Shown in pieces: positions 17,826-27,756 of a DNA stretch of 64,000 bases. Origin of the DNA: CBDCCV01 sp965215025 (GTDB lineage Bacteria > Bacteroidota > Rhodothermia > Rhodothermales > Salinibacteraceae). The stretch covers positions 1-64,000 of the forward strand of contig CBDCCV010000002.1 in the NCBI GenBank assembly GCA_965215025.1. The letters run 5' to 3'. Below the pieces are notes generated by a model that had not been told where the DNA came from, searched no databases, and was given only the letters and a program-made list of their open reading frames with translations. Made by a program: the position numbers and the translations under genes. The first letter of the stretch is position 1. Each line of letters starts with the position of its first letter.

Positions 17826-18602
17826 TCAGTCGATCAGGTACAGGAGCGGGAAGAGGAAGATCCAGATGAGGTCGACCAGATGCCAATACAGGGCGAACAG
17901 GTCGACCGGCGTGTTGTACTCGGCGCTGAAGTCGCCGCGGACGTTCTTGCGGACGATCCAGAGCAGCAACCCCATGCCGATGAGCACGTGGATGCCGTGT
18001 AGCCCGGTCATCACGAAGTAGATGCCGAAGAAAGTCCGCAGGTGGAAGGGAGCCGCAGCCGTGCCGCCGCTCTCGTAGGCCACGCTCCCGGCGTGCCCCA
18101 GCTCTTCGTAGAACTCGGCGCCGGCGAGGGCCGACATGTCGAAGCCGGGGTGCCCGAAGAACTGACCCGGGAGGGTCCCCACGTGGATCTTGTGGGTGTA
18201 CTCCATGTACTTGACGACCATGAAGCCGGCGGCGCAGACGAAGGTGGTGAGCAGGAAGATCGTGGTCCACTGACGACCCCCGAGCTTCAGCTGCTTGTCG
18301 GCGGGTACGCCCTGCTGCTCACCGATCTGGGAAGCGCGCACGGCCATGGCGGCCGTGAAGCTCGAGAGGAGAAGGACCACGGTGTTGGCCGCGCCCATCT
18401 TCCAGTCGAGCAGGTGGGAGCCGACGCTGAAGGACTCCGGATACCAGGTCCGGAAAATGCCGTAGGCGACGAAGAGCCCGCTGAAAAACAGGATCTCCTG
18501 CGCGAGGAAGAGCCACATCCCGAGCTTCGCAGACTCGAACTGCTGCTTGGGAGTGTCGAAGTGGTGGGCCAGGTAGTCCGGCCCGTGGTGTGCATTCGCC
18601 AT
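17826..18602 (-). CDS. ctaE: Cytochrome c oxidase subunit III
   Basis: 258 residues, mostly hydrophobic, with about five to six membrane helices. The segments KLGMWLFLAQEILFFSGLF, FFGIYFVMTGLHGIHVLIG and LYWHLVDLIWIFLFPLLYL are characteristic of subunit III, which stabilises the catalytic core. It lies 10 bases before subunit IV and downstream of subunit I, in the usual order CoxII-I-III-IV. Confidence 0.95.
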   Translation of the reverse strand: MANAHHGPDYLAHHFDTPKQQFESAKLGMWLFLAQEILFFSGLFVAYGIFRTWYPESFSVGSHLLDWKMGAANTVVLLLSSFTAAMAVRASQIGEQQGVPADKQLKLGGRQWTTIFLLTTFVCAAGFMVVKYMEYTHKIHVGTLPGQFFGHPGFDMSALAGAEFYEELGHAGSVAYESGGTAAAPFHLRTFFGIYFVMTGLHGIHVLIGMGLLLWIVRKNVRGDFSAEYNTPVDLFALYWHLVDLIWIFLFPLLYLID

Positions 18603-18639
18603 GTTTGTATCTTCTCTCGAGGACGCTGGGGCAAGCGCC

Positions 18640-20325
<1,686 letters not shown>

Positions 20326-20376
20326 TGGAGGAGGTTCCGGTAACGGCGTGGTCCGAGGGGGGGCGGGTTCGGGACG

Positions 20377-21483
20377 TCACTCGTTGAGCGAGCGCATGTA
20401 GGCGATGATGGCGTCGAGCTGCTTATCCGACAGGCGGAAGGGCGGCATGTTGACGTTGGCGTAGCCCTGCACGATCTGCGACTGGGGCTGGAGGATCGAC
20501 TGGCGGATGTAGTTCTCGTCGGCGGTCGCGGAGCTTCCGTCGGCGAACTGGCGGGTATTGCCGAAGAGGCCCTTCCAGTTCGGGGCCGGCGCCTGGGCGA
20601 CGCCGTCCACCGAGTGACACGCAGCGCAGTACTGCCCGTGCAGGTTCTGACCCCAGCAAGCGCTATCGACGTTGTCGCCGCTGCCGCACTCGCCGGGCGG
20701 AGGCGGGCCAATCTCGATGAACTCGTCGTAGGCCTCCGTGGTGATGACGGCGAGGTCACCCATCATCGTGGAGTGGTTCGTGTTGCGGCCCCCCTCGTCG
20801 AAGGCGCTGCGGGTGATGCCGGTGGGCGCCCCGCAGTACTCGGTGCAGAAGATGGGGATGTTGCACAGCCGCTCGCTGCCACCCGGCGGGACCATGCCGC
20901 ACCAGAAGCCTTCGGGGCAGTCGCTGTCCTGCTCGCAGACCTGCTCGCCGGTGAGGTGCGTCGCCTCGAACCAGAGGGTCGAGTACATGCCGGGCACGAC
21001 GTCCCGCTTCACGCGGAAGGACGGCACGAAGAACGAGTGCAGTACGTCCGAGGAGCTCATCACGAGCCGAACCGGCGTGCTGACCGGTACCCGGAGGTAA
21101 TTGAGGTCGTCGATGACCCCACCCCGGTGCTCGAACTCCCAGTTCCACTGCATGCCTCGCACACGGACCTCGATCGAGTCCTGAGGCGCCACGGCGCCCC
21201 TCACATACCCGGTGAAGCCCTGGTGGAACATGATCACCAGAAGGATCAGAGGAGCGAAGGTCCAGCCGATCTCCAGGGCGGTGCTGTGACCGGTGGGCTT
21301 GGCCTTCACGCCGGGGCGCCGCCGATACCTCCACATGAACCAGATCATCGCGGCGAAAATGGCGACGGTGAACGCAACGCTGACCCAGTAGACGAAGTAG
21401 TACATCTCGTCGACCTCGGGCGCGATGGTCGACAACTGGGGCGGGAGCTGGAGCGTTCCGTCGGGAAGAGTCTCAGGATCCAT
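20377..21483 (-). CDS. ctaC: Cytochrome c oxidase subunit II with fused cytochrome c domain and Cys-rich inserts
   Basis: 368 residues from ATG 21483. Two membrane helices (about 27-50 and 70-92) are followed by the CuA cupredoxin domain and a C-terminal cytochrome c domain (CAACH at 286-290, later Met in NMPPF), the caa3 layout. CuA ligands can be traced: H149, C213, E215, C217, H237, M240 or M241. Unusually, about 30 residues with four cysteines (C183, C189, C195, C207) are inserted before C213, and about 15 residues separate C217 from H237 where the family has a few. There is no lipobox at the N-terminus. First oxidase gene after sco. Confidence 0.93.
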   Translation of the reverse strand: MDPETLPDGTLQLPPQLSTIAPEVDEMYYFVYWVSVAFTVAIFAAMIWFMWRYRRRPGVKAKPTGHSTALEIGWTFAPLILLVIMFHQGFTGYVRGAVAPQDSIEVRVRGMQWNWEFEHRGGVIDDLNYLRVPVSTPVRLVMSSSDVLHSFFVPSFRVKRDVVPGMYSTLWFEATHLTGEQVCEQDSDCPEGFWCGMVPPGGSERLCNIPIFCTEYCGAPTGITRSAFDEGGRNTNHSTMMGDLAVITTEAYDEFIEIGPPPPGECGSGDNVDSACWGQNLHGQYCAACHSVDGVAQAPAPNWKGLFGNTRQFADGSSATADENYIRQSILQPQSQIVQGYANVNMPPFRLSDKQLDAIIAYMRSLNE

Positions 21484-21504
21484 GAGTTTGCTCGTGGGTG
21501 CTGC

Positions 21505-22398
21505 TCAGAGGTCCGCTTGGCGGAGCTCCGGGGAAGACGGGGGGGCTGGGGACTTGGGGAGGGACCGCTGGGTCCGCTCGGCGAGGGAGCGACGCCGCTC
21601 GCGGCGCCAGAAGAGGAAGAGGAACGAGCCGAGGATGAGCACCGTGAGGGCGCCGCCGAGCTTCATGATGTTCATGGCGACCGGCACGTAGCTCTGCTCG
21701 TCGGGATCGTAGGTGTAGCAGTAGAGGAGGATCTGCTCGGTGGTGGTGATGCTCTTACCCTGCGCCGCCTCGAGGAGCCCGAAACGCACGTCGTTGGGCT
21801 CGAAGCGCAGGCCATAGAGATAGCGGGCCAGCTTCCCCTGCGGCGTGAGGAGCATCAGAGTCGCCGGATGCGCGTATTGCTGAACGCGCTCGTCGTAAAA
21901 GTAGCGGAAGCCGGCGGCGCGAGCCACGGCGGCGCTCGCCTCCGCGGATCCCACCAGGAAATGCCACTCTCCCCCGTCCCGGCGGCCGTACTTGCCGAGG
22001 ATCTCCCGACGCTTCTCCGCCGCCTTGGCCGGTGTGTCCCGGGGGTCGATGGAGACATTGACGGCGACGTACTCGTCCCCGACGGTCCAGTCCTGCTCCT
22101 TGGCGGCGTTGACCGTCGCGTCGAGCACCATCGAGCACAGGGTGGGACACGAGTGGTAGCTGAAGGTCAGCAAGACCGGTCGCTCCCCGTCGAAGAAGTC
22201 CCCGAGGCGGACGGTCTTGCCGTCCGAGTCGGTGAACTCCGTGTCCAGGGGGAGCGGCTCGTCGAGGTGCTCGTCCACGCCGACCCGGTCGAGCCCGGGA
22301 ACCTCGCGCGTCGGCTGGTTCTCCTGAAAACGCTGCGCGCCTGCGCTCGCCGGGAGGGCGAGAGCGAAGAGCATCAGCGTCGGGAGAGAGTTGCGCAT
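21505..22398 (-). CDS. SCO1/SenC family copper chaperone
   Basis: About 297 residues from ATG 22398, chosen because it begins directly with a signal peptide (MRNSLPTLMLFALALPASAGA); ATG 22428 would add 10 polar residues. The thioredoxin-like domain has the copper-binding CPTLC motif and the distal His in YAHPATLML. A C-terminal membrane helix (GGALTVLILGSFLFLFW) anchors it. Sco proteins deliver copper to, or reduce, the CuA site of subunit II, whose gene lies 21 bases downstream. Confidence 0.92.
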   Translation of the reverse strand: MRNSLPTLMLFALALPASAGAQRFQENQPTREVPGLDRVGVDEHLDEPLPLDTEFTDSDGKTVRLGDFFDGERPVLLTFSYHSCPTLCSMVLDATVNAAKEQDWTVGDEYVAVNVSIDPRDTPAKAAEKRREILGKYGRRDGGEWHFLVGSAEASAAVARAAGFRYFYDERVQQYAHPATLMLLTPQGKLARYLYGLRFEPNDVRFGLLEAAQGKSITTTEQILLYCYTYDPDEQSYVPVAMNIMKLGGALTVLILGSFLFLFWRRERRRSLAERTQRSLPKSPAPPSSPELRQADL

Positions 22399-22470
22399 GG
22401 GGGGACGAGAAGATTCACGCTCGGGCATCGGTCGCAGCCAGAGCCTGGGGTCAGTACAGGCCTGGGGTCA

Positions 22471-23091
22471 CTAGGGCGCGGGGGCTTCCATGGCGGTGGG
22501 AGCCGCCTGCATGGCGCTCGGGCGGACGAGCTCGCGGGGCGCCCGGACGGGCTCCCGAGCGGGAACGACCGGGGGACGGTCCTCGACCACGAACGACGGC
22601 GCATCGGCACCCTCGCGCTGCACGGCCTCGAGGGAACTGGCGTCGGGATCTTCGATCCCGGTGGGCTGCTCCCCCTGGAGCTGCTGCCGGCGCCCGAGCA
22701 TGGCGCGCCGGGCAGCTTCCGTGCGGCGCTCGTTGCTGAGCCGCGACCAGCCGGTGAGGGGAGCGAGGCTGGCCTCGTAGTCCTCGTCGGTGGCATCCGG
22801 TCCATCGTTCGGTCGCGGCATCACGGGCGTGCCCGCGCGGCCGCGCATGGCCAGCTGCTGCTTGGCGGCGTCGATGGTCAGTCCACCCTCGTTCAGTCGA
22901 GCGCGCTGCGCGTCGCGGAGCTCCTGGTACGGCGTGTTGGGCACGGCGTTGACCTTCTCGTCGAACTCTTGCCCGAAAGTCTTCCCAAAGTAGCTCTGGA
23001 AGAGCGGCACCAGCGCCATCAGGGAGATGACGGAGACCACGCCCCACAGGAGGATCTGGTTGTTTCTCGGCTCTGACTTTTCGTAACCCAT
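22471..23091 (-). CDS. Hypothetical single-pass protein between ActF and Sco
   Basis: 206 residues from ATG 23091. Near the N-terminus there is one membrane helix (ILLWGVVSVISLMALVPLFQSYF, about 13-35), then a mostly polar exported part rich in Ala, Arg, Glu and Pro, with Pro/Val-rich repeats at the end and no cysteines. I do not recognise it. Its position between the last ACIII subunit and sco, within 11 bases of actF, suggests an accessory subunit of the ACIII/oxidase supercomplex, perhaps a distant ActG-like protein. That is inference. Confidence 0.65.
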   Translation of the reverse strand: MGYEKSEPRNNQILLWGVVSVISLMALVPLFQSYFGKTFGQEFDEKVNAVPNTPYQELRDAQRARLNEGGLTIDAAKQQLAMRGRAGTPVMPRPNDGPDATDEDYEASLAPLTGWSRLSNERRTEAARRAMLGRRQQLQGEQPTGIEDPDASSLEAVQREGADAPSFVVEDRPPVVPAREPVRAPRELVRPSAMQAAPTAMEAPAP

Positions 23092-23101
23092 GGCGTATCC
23101 G

Positions 23102-24526
23102 TCAGTGGCTCTGGTGATGGTCGAGGCTGCGCTGCAGCCGGGGGTCGCCCAGCGGGAGCAAGGGAAGGCGGCCGATCTGCCAGAAAACGTAGGCGAAGAA
23201 GACGCCGCCCACGAAGAAGAGCGCACCGAAGTCGACCGGGACCGGCGTGAGGGCCCCGAACTGCGGCATCACGTAGAAGTAGATGTCGGCGACGTGCATG
23301 ACCACGAGCCAGATGGCGCCCATCATCATGAGCGGCATGCGCCGCTTCACCATGCGCGAGATGAGGAAGTAGAACGGCAGCACGAAGTGGCCGAGCATGA
23401 GCAGCAGGCTCCAGAACTGCCAGCCGCCCTCCCAGCGCTTGTGGAACCAGGTCGCTTCCTCGGGGATGCCGGCGTACCAGATGAGCATCCACTGGGAGAA
23501 GCTGGTGTAGGCCCAGAAGCACATGAAGCCGAAGAGGAGCTTGCCCAGGTCGTGGACGTGCTCGACGTTCATCGCGCTGCCGACCACCCCGCGCTGGATG
23601 AGGCTGATGGCGATGATGGTGGTGAAGGCCAAGATGCCCACCGCGGAGCCGGCGAAGATCACCACGCCGAAGATGGTGGAGTACCAGGTCGGCTCGAGGC
23701 TCATGACCCAGTCGAAGGCCGCGAAGGTGAGCGTGAGGCCCAGGGCGATGGCCGACAGCGGCGCCCACTTCTTCATCTTGTTGGTGAGCTGTAGATCCTT
23801 GGTCTCGTCCTGCTTCCGGCTGGTGCGGAAGTAGAAGAAGGCCAGGACGATCCAGATGAGGAAGTAGACCAGGGCGCGGATGCCCCACGCCGTCGGCGCG
23901 AGGAAGCCCGACTTCTTCTCGAGGGTGTTGTGGTGGAGCTCCTCGAACTGCGGCGTGTGGTGCGCGACGTGGGCGTCATCGACCTCTCCGTCGTGCTGGG
24001 CGCGCGCGACCGAGGCCTCGAACAGGCTGGCCTCTTCGTCCCCGGGGCCGTGGTCGGCGGGGTCCGCCGCCTCGGCCTCGGGCGGCTCGGGATGCTCCCC
24101 GTGGGCCCCACCCTCGTGCTCCGAGTGGTGCACGTGCATCCACTCGTCGTACATGCCGAAGCTGCCGGAGTAGACCCCCACGAAGAGCGGGATGGCGAGG
24201 ATGGCCATGACGGGCGCGCCGCTCATGACGATCTCCGGGATGCGCCGCGTGGTGACCCCCCAGTGGCCGGCGGTCAGGTGCTCCGCGATGACCAGGAAGA
24301 GGGCCCCGAAGACGAACGTGAGGCAGGTCATGAACGCGAACAGGTACGAGTACCCGAGGCGGTTCACGTTGCCCATGACGCCGAAGACCAGGGTCAACAC
24401 GAGGCCGAGCACGGCGAGGGCCGCGGGCAGCGTCCAGGCCTTGGCCCAGAAGCTCCCTTCGGGGGCGGTGTACGGGGCCGTCTTGCCGACGGGCCTCTTG
24501 GCAGGAGCCTTCTTGGGGTCGCTCAT
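23102..24526 (-). CDS. actF: Alternative complex III membrane subunit ActF
   Basis: 474 residues with about ten membrane helices. Matches the quinol:cytochrome c oxidoreductase membrane subunit family (ActF, an NrfD-related protein without catalytic motifs of its own). A His/Glu/Asp-rich loop of about 75 residues (about 125-200) interrupts the helices after the GSFGMYDEWMHVHH segment. Its start overlaps the actE stop by four bases, in the conserved order actA-B-C-D-E-F. Confidence 0.88.
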   Translation of the reverse strand: MSDPKKAPAKRPVGKTAPYTAPEGSFWAKAWTLPAALAVLGLVLTLVFGVMGNVNRLGYSYLFAFMTCLTFVFGALFLVIAEHLTAGHWGVTTRRIPEIVMSGAPVMAILAIPLFVGVYSGSFGMYDEWMHVHHSEHEGGAHGEHPEPPEAEAADPADHGPGDEEASLFEASVARAQHDGEVDDAHVAHHTPQFEELHHNTLEKKSGFLAPTAWGIRALVYFLIWIVLAFFYFRTSRKQDETKDLQLTNKMKKWAPLSAIALGLTLTFAAFDWVMSLEPTWYSTIFGVVIFAGSAVGILAFTTIIAISLIQRGVVGSAMNVEHVHDLGKLLFGFMCFWAYTSFSQWMLIWYAGIPEEATWFHKRWEGGWQFWSLLLMLGHFVLPFYFLISRMVKRRMPLMMMGAIWLVVMHVADIYFYVMPQFGALTPVPVDFGALFFVGGVFFAYVFWQIGRLPLLPLGDPRLQRSLDHHQSH

Positions 24527-25251
24527 CGGTTGGGCCTCGAAGCCTGGCTGAGCTGCAGCGCGCGGACGTAGCTGACGATGGCCCAGCGGTCTTCCATGGG
24601 GATGGACTGCGAGTACGCGGGCATGTTGCGCACGCCGTTGGTGATGGTCGCGTAGATCTGCCCGTCGGGCAGGTTGCGGTAGTTGGCGTCGTGGAGGTTG
24701 GGCGGCAGCAGCTGCGCCGAGCCCGGGTCCGTTCCGTTGGTCGACAGGAGCTCGGCGCGGGTGGTCACCATGCCTCGCCCGGCCCCATCGAAGCCGTGGC
24801 AGGGGGCGCAGTAGATGTCGAAGCGCTGCTGCCCATGGTCGATCATCGCGCCCTGGGCAGCGGTCTGCTCGTCGGGGAGCAGCTGGTCCCAGGTGCGAGT
24901 GGACCGACGGGGACTCTGCCGCGCTCGGTCATAGTCCTCCTGCTCGATGGCCGGGTGGAAATCGCGAACGACCTCGCCTGGCACCTCGAGGAGCCACTGG
25001 CTGCCGTCGTCCGTTCGACCGGACAGGAGGCTCTCGTTCACGGGCATCTCCCGCGCGACGGCGCCCTGAACCGGCGGTCGCATGGTGCGGTGATCCTGGA
25101 AGAAGGCGCTCTTCTCTTGGTCGTCGTAGCGCGGCTGATTGTACATCCCGCGAATCGGGACGATGGGCGGCTCTTCGGAGACCCCGCCGGTGCACGCCCC
25201 GGTGAGGGCGGTCACGAGGGTGAGCCAGAGGATGCTGTTGGAGTGGCTCAC
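24523..25251 (-). CDS. actE: Alternative complex III cytochrome c subunit ActE (lipoprotein)
   Basis: 242 residues from ATG 25251. N-terminal MSHSNSILWLTLVTALTGAC is a lipoprotein signal with lipobox. One class I cytochrome c domain follows, with heme motif CAPCH (YCAPCHGFDGAG) and a distal Met in VRNMPAYSQ. In ACIII, ActE is the monoheme subunit that hands electrons on, here most likely to the oxidase encoded downstream. Overlaps both neighbours by four bases. Confidence 0.92.
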   Translation of the reverse strand: MSHSNSILWLTLVTALTGACTGGVSEEPPIVPIRGMYNQPRYDDQEKSAFFQDHRTMRPPVQGAVAREMPVNESLLSGRTDDGSQWLLEVPGEVVRDFHPAIEQEDYDRARQSPRRSTRTWDQLLPDEQTAAQGAMIDHGQQRFDIYCAPCHGFDGAGRGMVTTRAELLSTNGTDPGSAQLLPPNLHDANYRNLPDGQIYATITNGVRNMPAYSQSIPMEDRWAIVSYVRALQLSQASRPNR

Positions 25252-26276
25252 GCGATCTCCTCCTCGACGAGCTCGAGGTGGCTCGGGTGCGTGTTCTCCA
25301 GGAGCATCCGCGTCTTCGTCAGATCGAACTTCGGGTCCTTGGTCTCGATGCTGATGAAGAAGTGGTCGTCGGTCGCCGACTCGAAGCGGTCGCTCTCGAA
25401 GATGGGGTGATGGTGCATGGGCAGCCGCGCGAGGTGCAGCAGCCCGAAGAGGGTCCCGAAGCCGGTCAGGAGGACCGTCAGCTCGAACATGATGGGGACC
25501 ATCGAAGGGAACGCGCCCGGCGGCTTGCCGCCGATTATGATGGGATAGTCCCAGTTGTTCATGAACTGAATCATGAGCACGGCGCTGGCGAGACCGACCA
25601 TGCCGCAGATGAAGCTGATGTAGCCGATCTTGGTCTCGGGGAGGCCCATGGCTTGGTCGAGGCCGTGGACCGGGTACGGCGTGTGGACGTCCCAGCTCTC
25701 GTAGCCCGCGTCCCGCACCTGCTCGGCGGCGTGGACGAGGTCCTCGACGTTGTCGTATTCGGCCAGGAAGAGCGCCGGGCGCGTGTCCGGGAGCTCGTCC
25801 GGGTCGGTGGGAGAAGCCGCGGCCCCGTGCCGACCGACCGGATGGCGCTCCTCGCCGGCCGCGGCGGCGGCCTCCTCGAGGGCGTCGGCTCGCGTCTGGG
25901 CGGCCTTCGCCTTGGTCATCTCCGCGCCCGCCTCGGCACCGTCGTCGCCGGTCTCCTGGGCGTGGGCGGAAGCCTTCTCCGCGTCGGTCTTGGCCTCGGA
26001 GGCCTTGGCCGCCGCGACCTCGGCCTTGAGCTTGCGCTCACCGGCGTGGGGCTCGGCCTTGGCTTCGGCGAGCTTCATGGAGGCGACCGCCTCTTCGGCG
26101 GCGGCCTGAGCCACCTGCTCGCTCGCGCTCGCATCGTCCAGGTCGGCCTTGGCCGCGTGGAGGACGGGCATCCGATCCTTCGGAGGCGCCCCGGCCGTAC
26201 CGACCCCCATGAGGGTCTTCTTGACGGGCCGCTCGACCGGCTTGTCGTCGCTCTTGTTGTCGTCGTCGTTCGCCAT
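25248..26276 (-). CDS. actD: Alternative complex III subunit ActD (DUF3341) with long N-terminal extension
   Basis: 342 residues from ATG 26276. The DUF3341 core begins near residue 165 (ALFLAEYDNVEDLVHAAEQV) and has two membrane helices (about 215-240 and 262-290), as usual for ActD, an integral subunit of unknown catalytic role. The family is normally about 170-190 residues. Here the first 160 residues are an Ala/Lys/Glu-rich, probably helical and partly disordered extension, with runs such as AEAKAEPHAGERKLKAEVAA. Overlaps actE by four bases. Confidence 0.88.
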   Translation of the reverse strand: MANDDDNKSDDKPVERPVKKTLMGVGTAGAPPKDRMPVLHAAKADLDDASASEQVAQAAAEEAVASMKLAEAKAEPHAGERKLKAEVAAAKASEAKTDAEKASAHAQETGDDGAEAGAEMTKAKAAQTRADALEEAAAAAGEERHPVGRHGAAASPTDPDELPDTRPALFLAEYDNVEDLVHAAEQVRDAGYESWDVHTPYPVHGLDQAMGLPETKIGYISFICGMVGLASAVLMIQFMNNWDYPIIIGGKPPGAFPSMVPIMFELTVLLTGFGTLFGLLHLARLPMHHHPIFESDRFESATDDHFFISIETKDPKFDLTKTRMLLENTHPSHLELVEEEIA

Positions 26277-26284
26277 GGTTCAGC

Positions 26285-27754
26285 TCACTCGGCGGGAGCC
26301 GGGGCGTCGACCATTCCGTGAGCCGCAGGGTGCTCATCGGCGTGGTCGTCACCGGCGTGGTGGGGGTGGGCGTGGGGGAGCGTCGCCTTCACCTCGGCGA
26401 TGGCGATCATCGGCACCCACCGGATGAAGAGGAGGAAGAGAGTGAAGAAGAGGCCGAACGTTCCGGCGTAGAGGGCGATGTCCACCCAGGTCGCGTGGAA
26501 CTCGCCCCAGGACCCCGGCAGGAAGTCTCGGTAGAGGGAGGTCACGATGATGACGAACCGCTCGAACCACATGCCGATGTTGATGAAGATCGTGATGATG
26601 AACATCGCCGGCACGCTGGTGCGGACCTTCTTGAACCAGAAGAACTGCGGCGCGATGACGTTGCAGCTCACCATGGCCCAGTAGCTCCACCAGAGCGGAC
26701 CCCAGTTGCCCTCCTCGTCGAGGTAGCCGAACCCGAGGCGGTTGTGGAAGAAGACCCACGACTCGTACGGGTTGCCCGAGTACCAGGCGATGAAGAACTC
26801 CATCGCGTAGGCGTACCCGACCATGATCCCGGTCCCGAGCATGAACTTGTTCATCAGATCGAGGTGCTTGAGCGTGACCAGCGAGTGCATCTTGAACACC
26901 GACCGGACGATCAGCATCAGGGTGAGCACCAACGCGAAGCCGCTGAAGACCGCGCCCGCGACGAAGTACGGGGGGAAGATGGTGGTGTGCCATCCGGGCA
27001 TGACCGACGTCGCGAAGTCGAACGACACGATCGAGTGCACGGAGAGCACGAGGGGCGTCGAGATGGCGGCGAAGATCAGGTAGGCGCGCTCGTAGTGCTG
27101 CCAGTGGCGGTGGGAGCCACGCCAGCCGAGAGCCAGGGCGCCGTAGATGCGCTTCCGGAGCAGCGTCTTGCTGCGGTCCCGCAGGGTCGCCAGGTCCGGA
27201 ATGAGGCCGACGTACCAGAAGATGACCGAGATGGTCAGGTAGGTATTGACCGCGAACACGTCCCACATGAGCGGGGACTTGAAGTTCGGCCAGATGCCCA
27301 TCTGGTTGGGCAGCGGCGCCAGGTAGTAGTCGAACCAAGGACGGCCGGTGTGGAGCGCGGGGAAGATGGCCGCGCACAACACCGCGAAGACGGTCATCGC
27401 CTCCGCGAACCGGTTGATGCTCGTCCGCCAGTTCTGCCGGAAGAGGAAGAGGATGGCGCTGATCAGCGTTCCGGCGTGGCCGATGCCGATCCACCAGACG
27501 AAGTTGGTGATGTCCCAGGCCCAGTAGACGGGCGTGTTGTTACCCCAGACACCGATACCCATCGCGAGCAGGTAGACGATGCAGGAGACCATCAACCCCA
27601 GGAGGGCGACGGAGGGGACGAAGAGGAGCCACCATCCTCGCGGGGCCTTCTCTTCCGTCAGACGGCAGACTGCCTCCGTGACGTCGTTGAAGGTGGTTCC
27701 CGGCGGAAGGAGGCTGCGTTCGCCCAGGGCGGTGATCGGTGCGGCGGAAGCCAT
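26285..27754 (-). CDS. actC: Alternative complex III quinol-binding membrane subunit ActC (NrfD family)
   Basis: 489 residues with about ten membrane helices. NrfD/polysulfide-reductase-like subunit; ActC is thought to bind menaquinol and feed electrons to the iron-sulfur subunit ActB encoded just upstream. Blocks such as WDITNFVWWIGIGHAGTLIS and GTGIMVGYAYAMEFFIAWYS are conserved in the family. The C-terminus ends in a His-rich tail. Two bases separate it from actB. Confidence 0.93.
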   Translation of the reverse strand: MASAAPITALGERSLLPPGTTFNDVTEAVCRLTEEKAPRGWWLLFVPSVALLGLMVSCIVYLLAMGIGVWGNNTPVYWAWDITNFVWWIGIGHAGTLISAILFLFRQNWRTSINRFAEAMTVFAVLCAAIFPALHTGRPWFDYYLAPLPNQMGIWPNFKSPLMWDVFAVNTYLTISVIFWYVGLIPDLATLRDRSKTLLRKRIYGALALGWRGSHRHWQHYERAYLIFAAISTPLVLSVHSIVSFDFATSVMPGWHTTIFPPYFVAGAVFSGFALVLTLMLIVRSVFKMHSLVTLKHLDLMNKFMLGTGIMVGYAYAMEFFIAWYSGNPYESWVFFHNRLGFGYLDEEGNWGPLWWSYWAMVSCNVIAPQFFWFKKVRTSVPAMFIITIFINIGMWFERFVIIVTSLYRDFLPGSWGEFHATWVDIALYAGTFGLFFTLFLLFIRWVPMIAIAEVKATLPHAHPHHAGDDHADEHPAAHGMVDAPAPAE

Positions 27755-27756
27755 GG

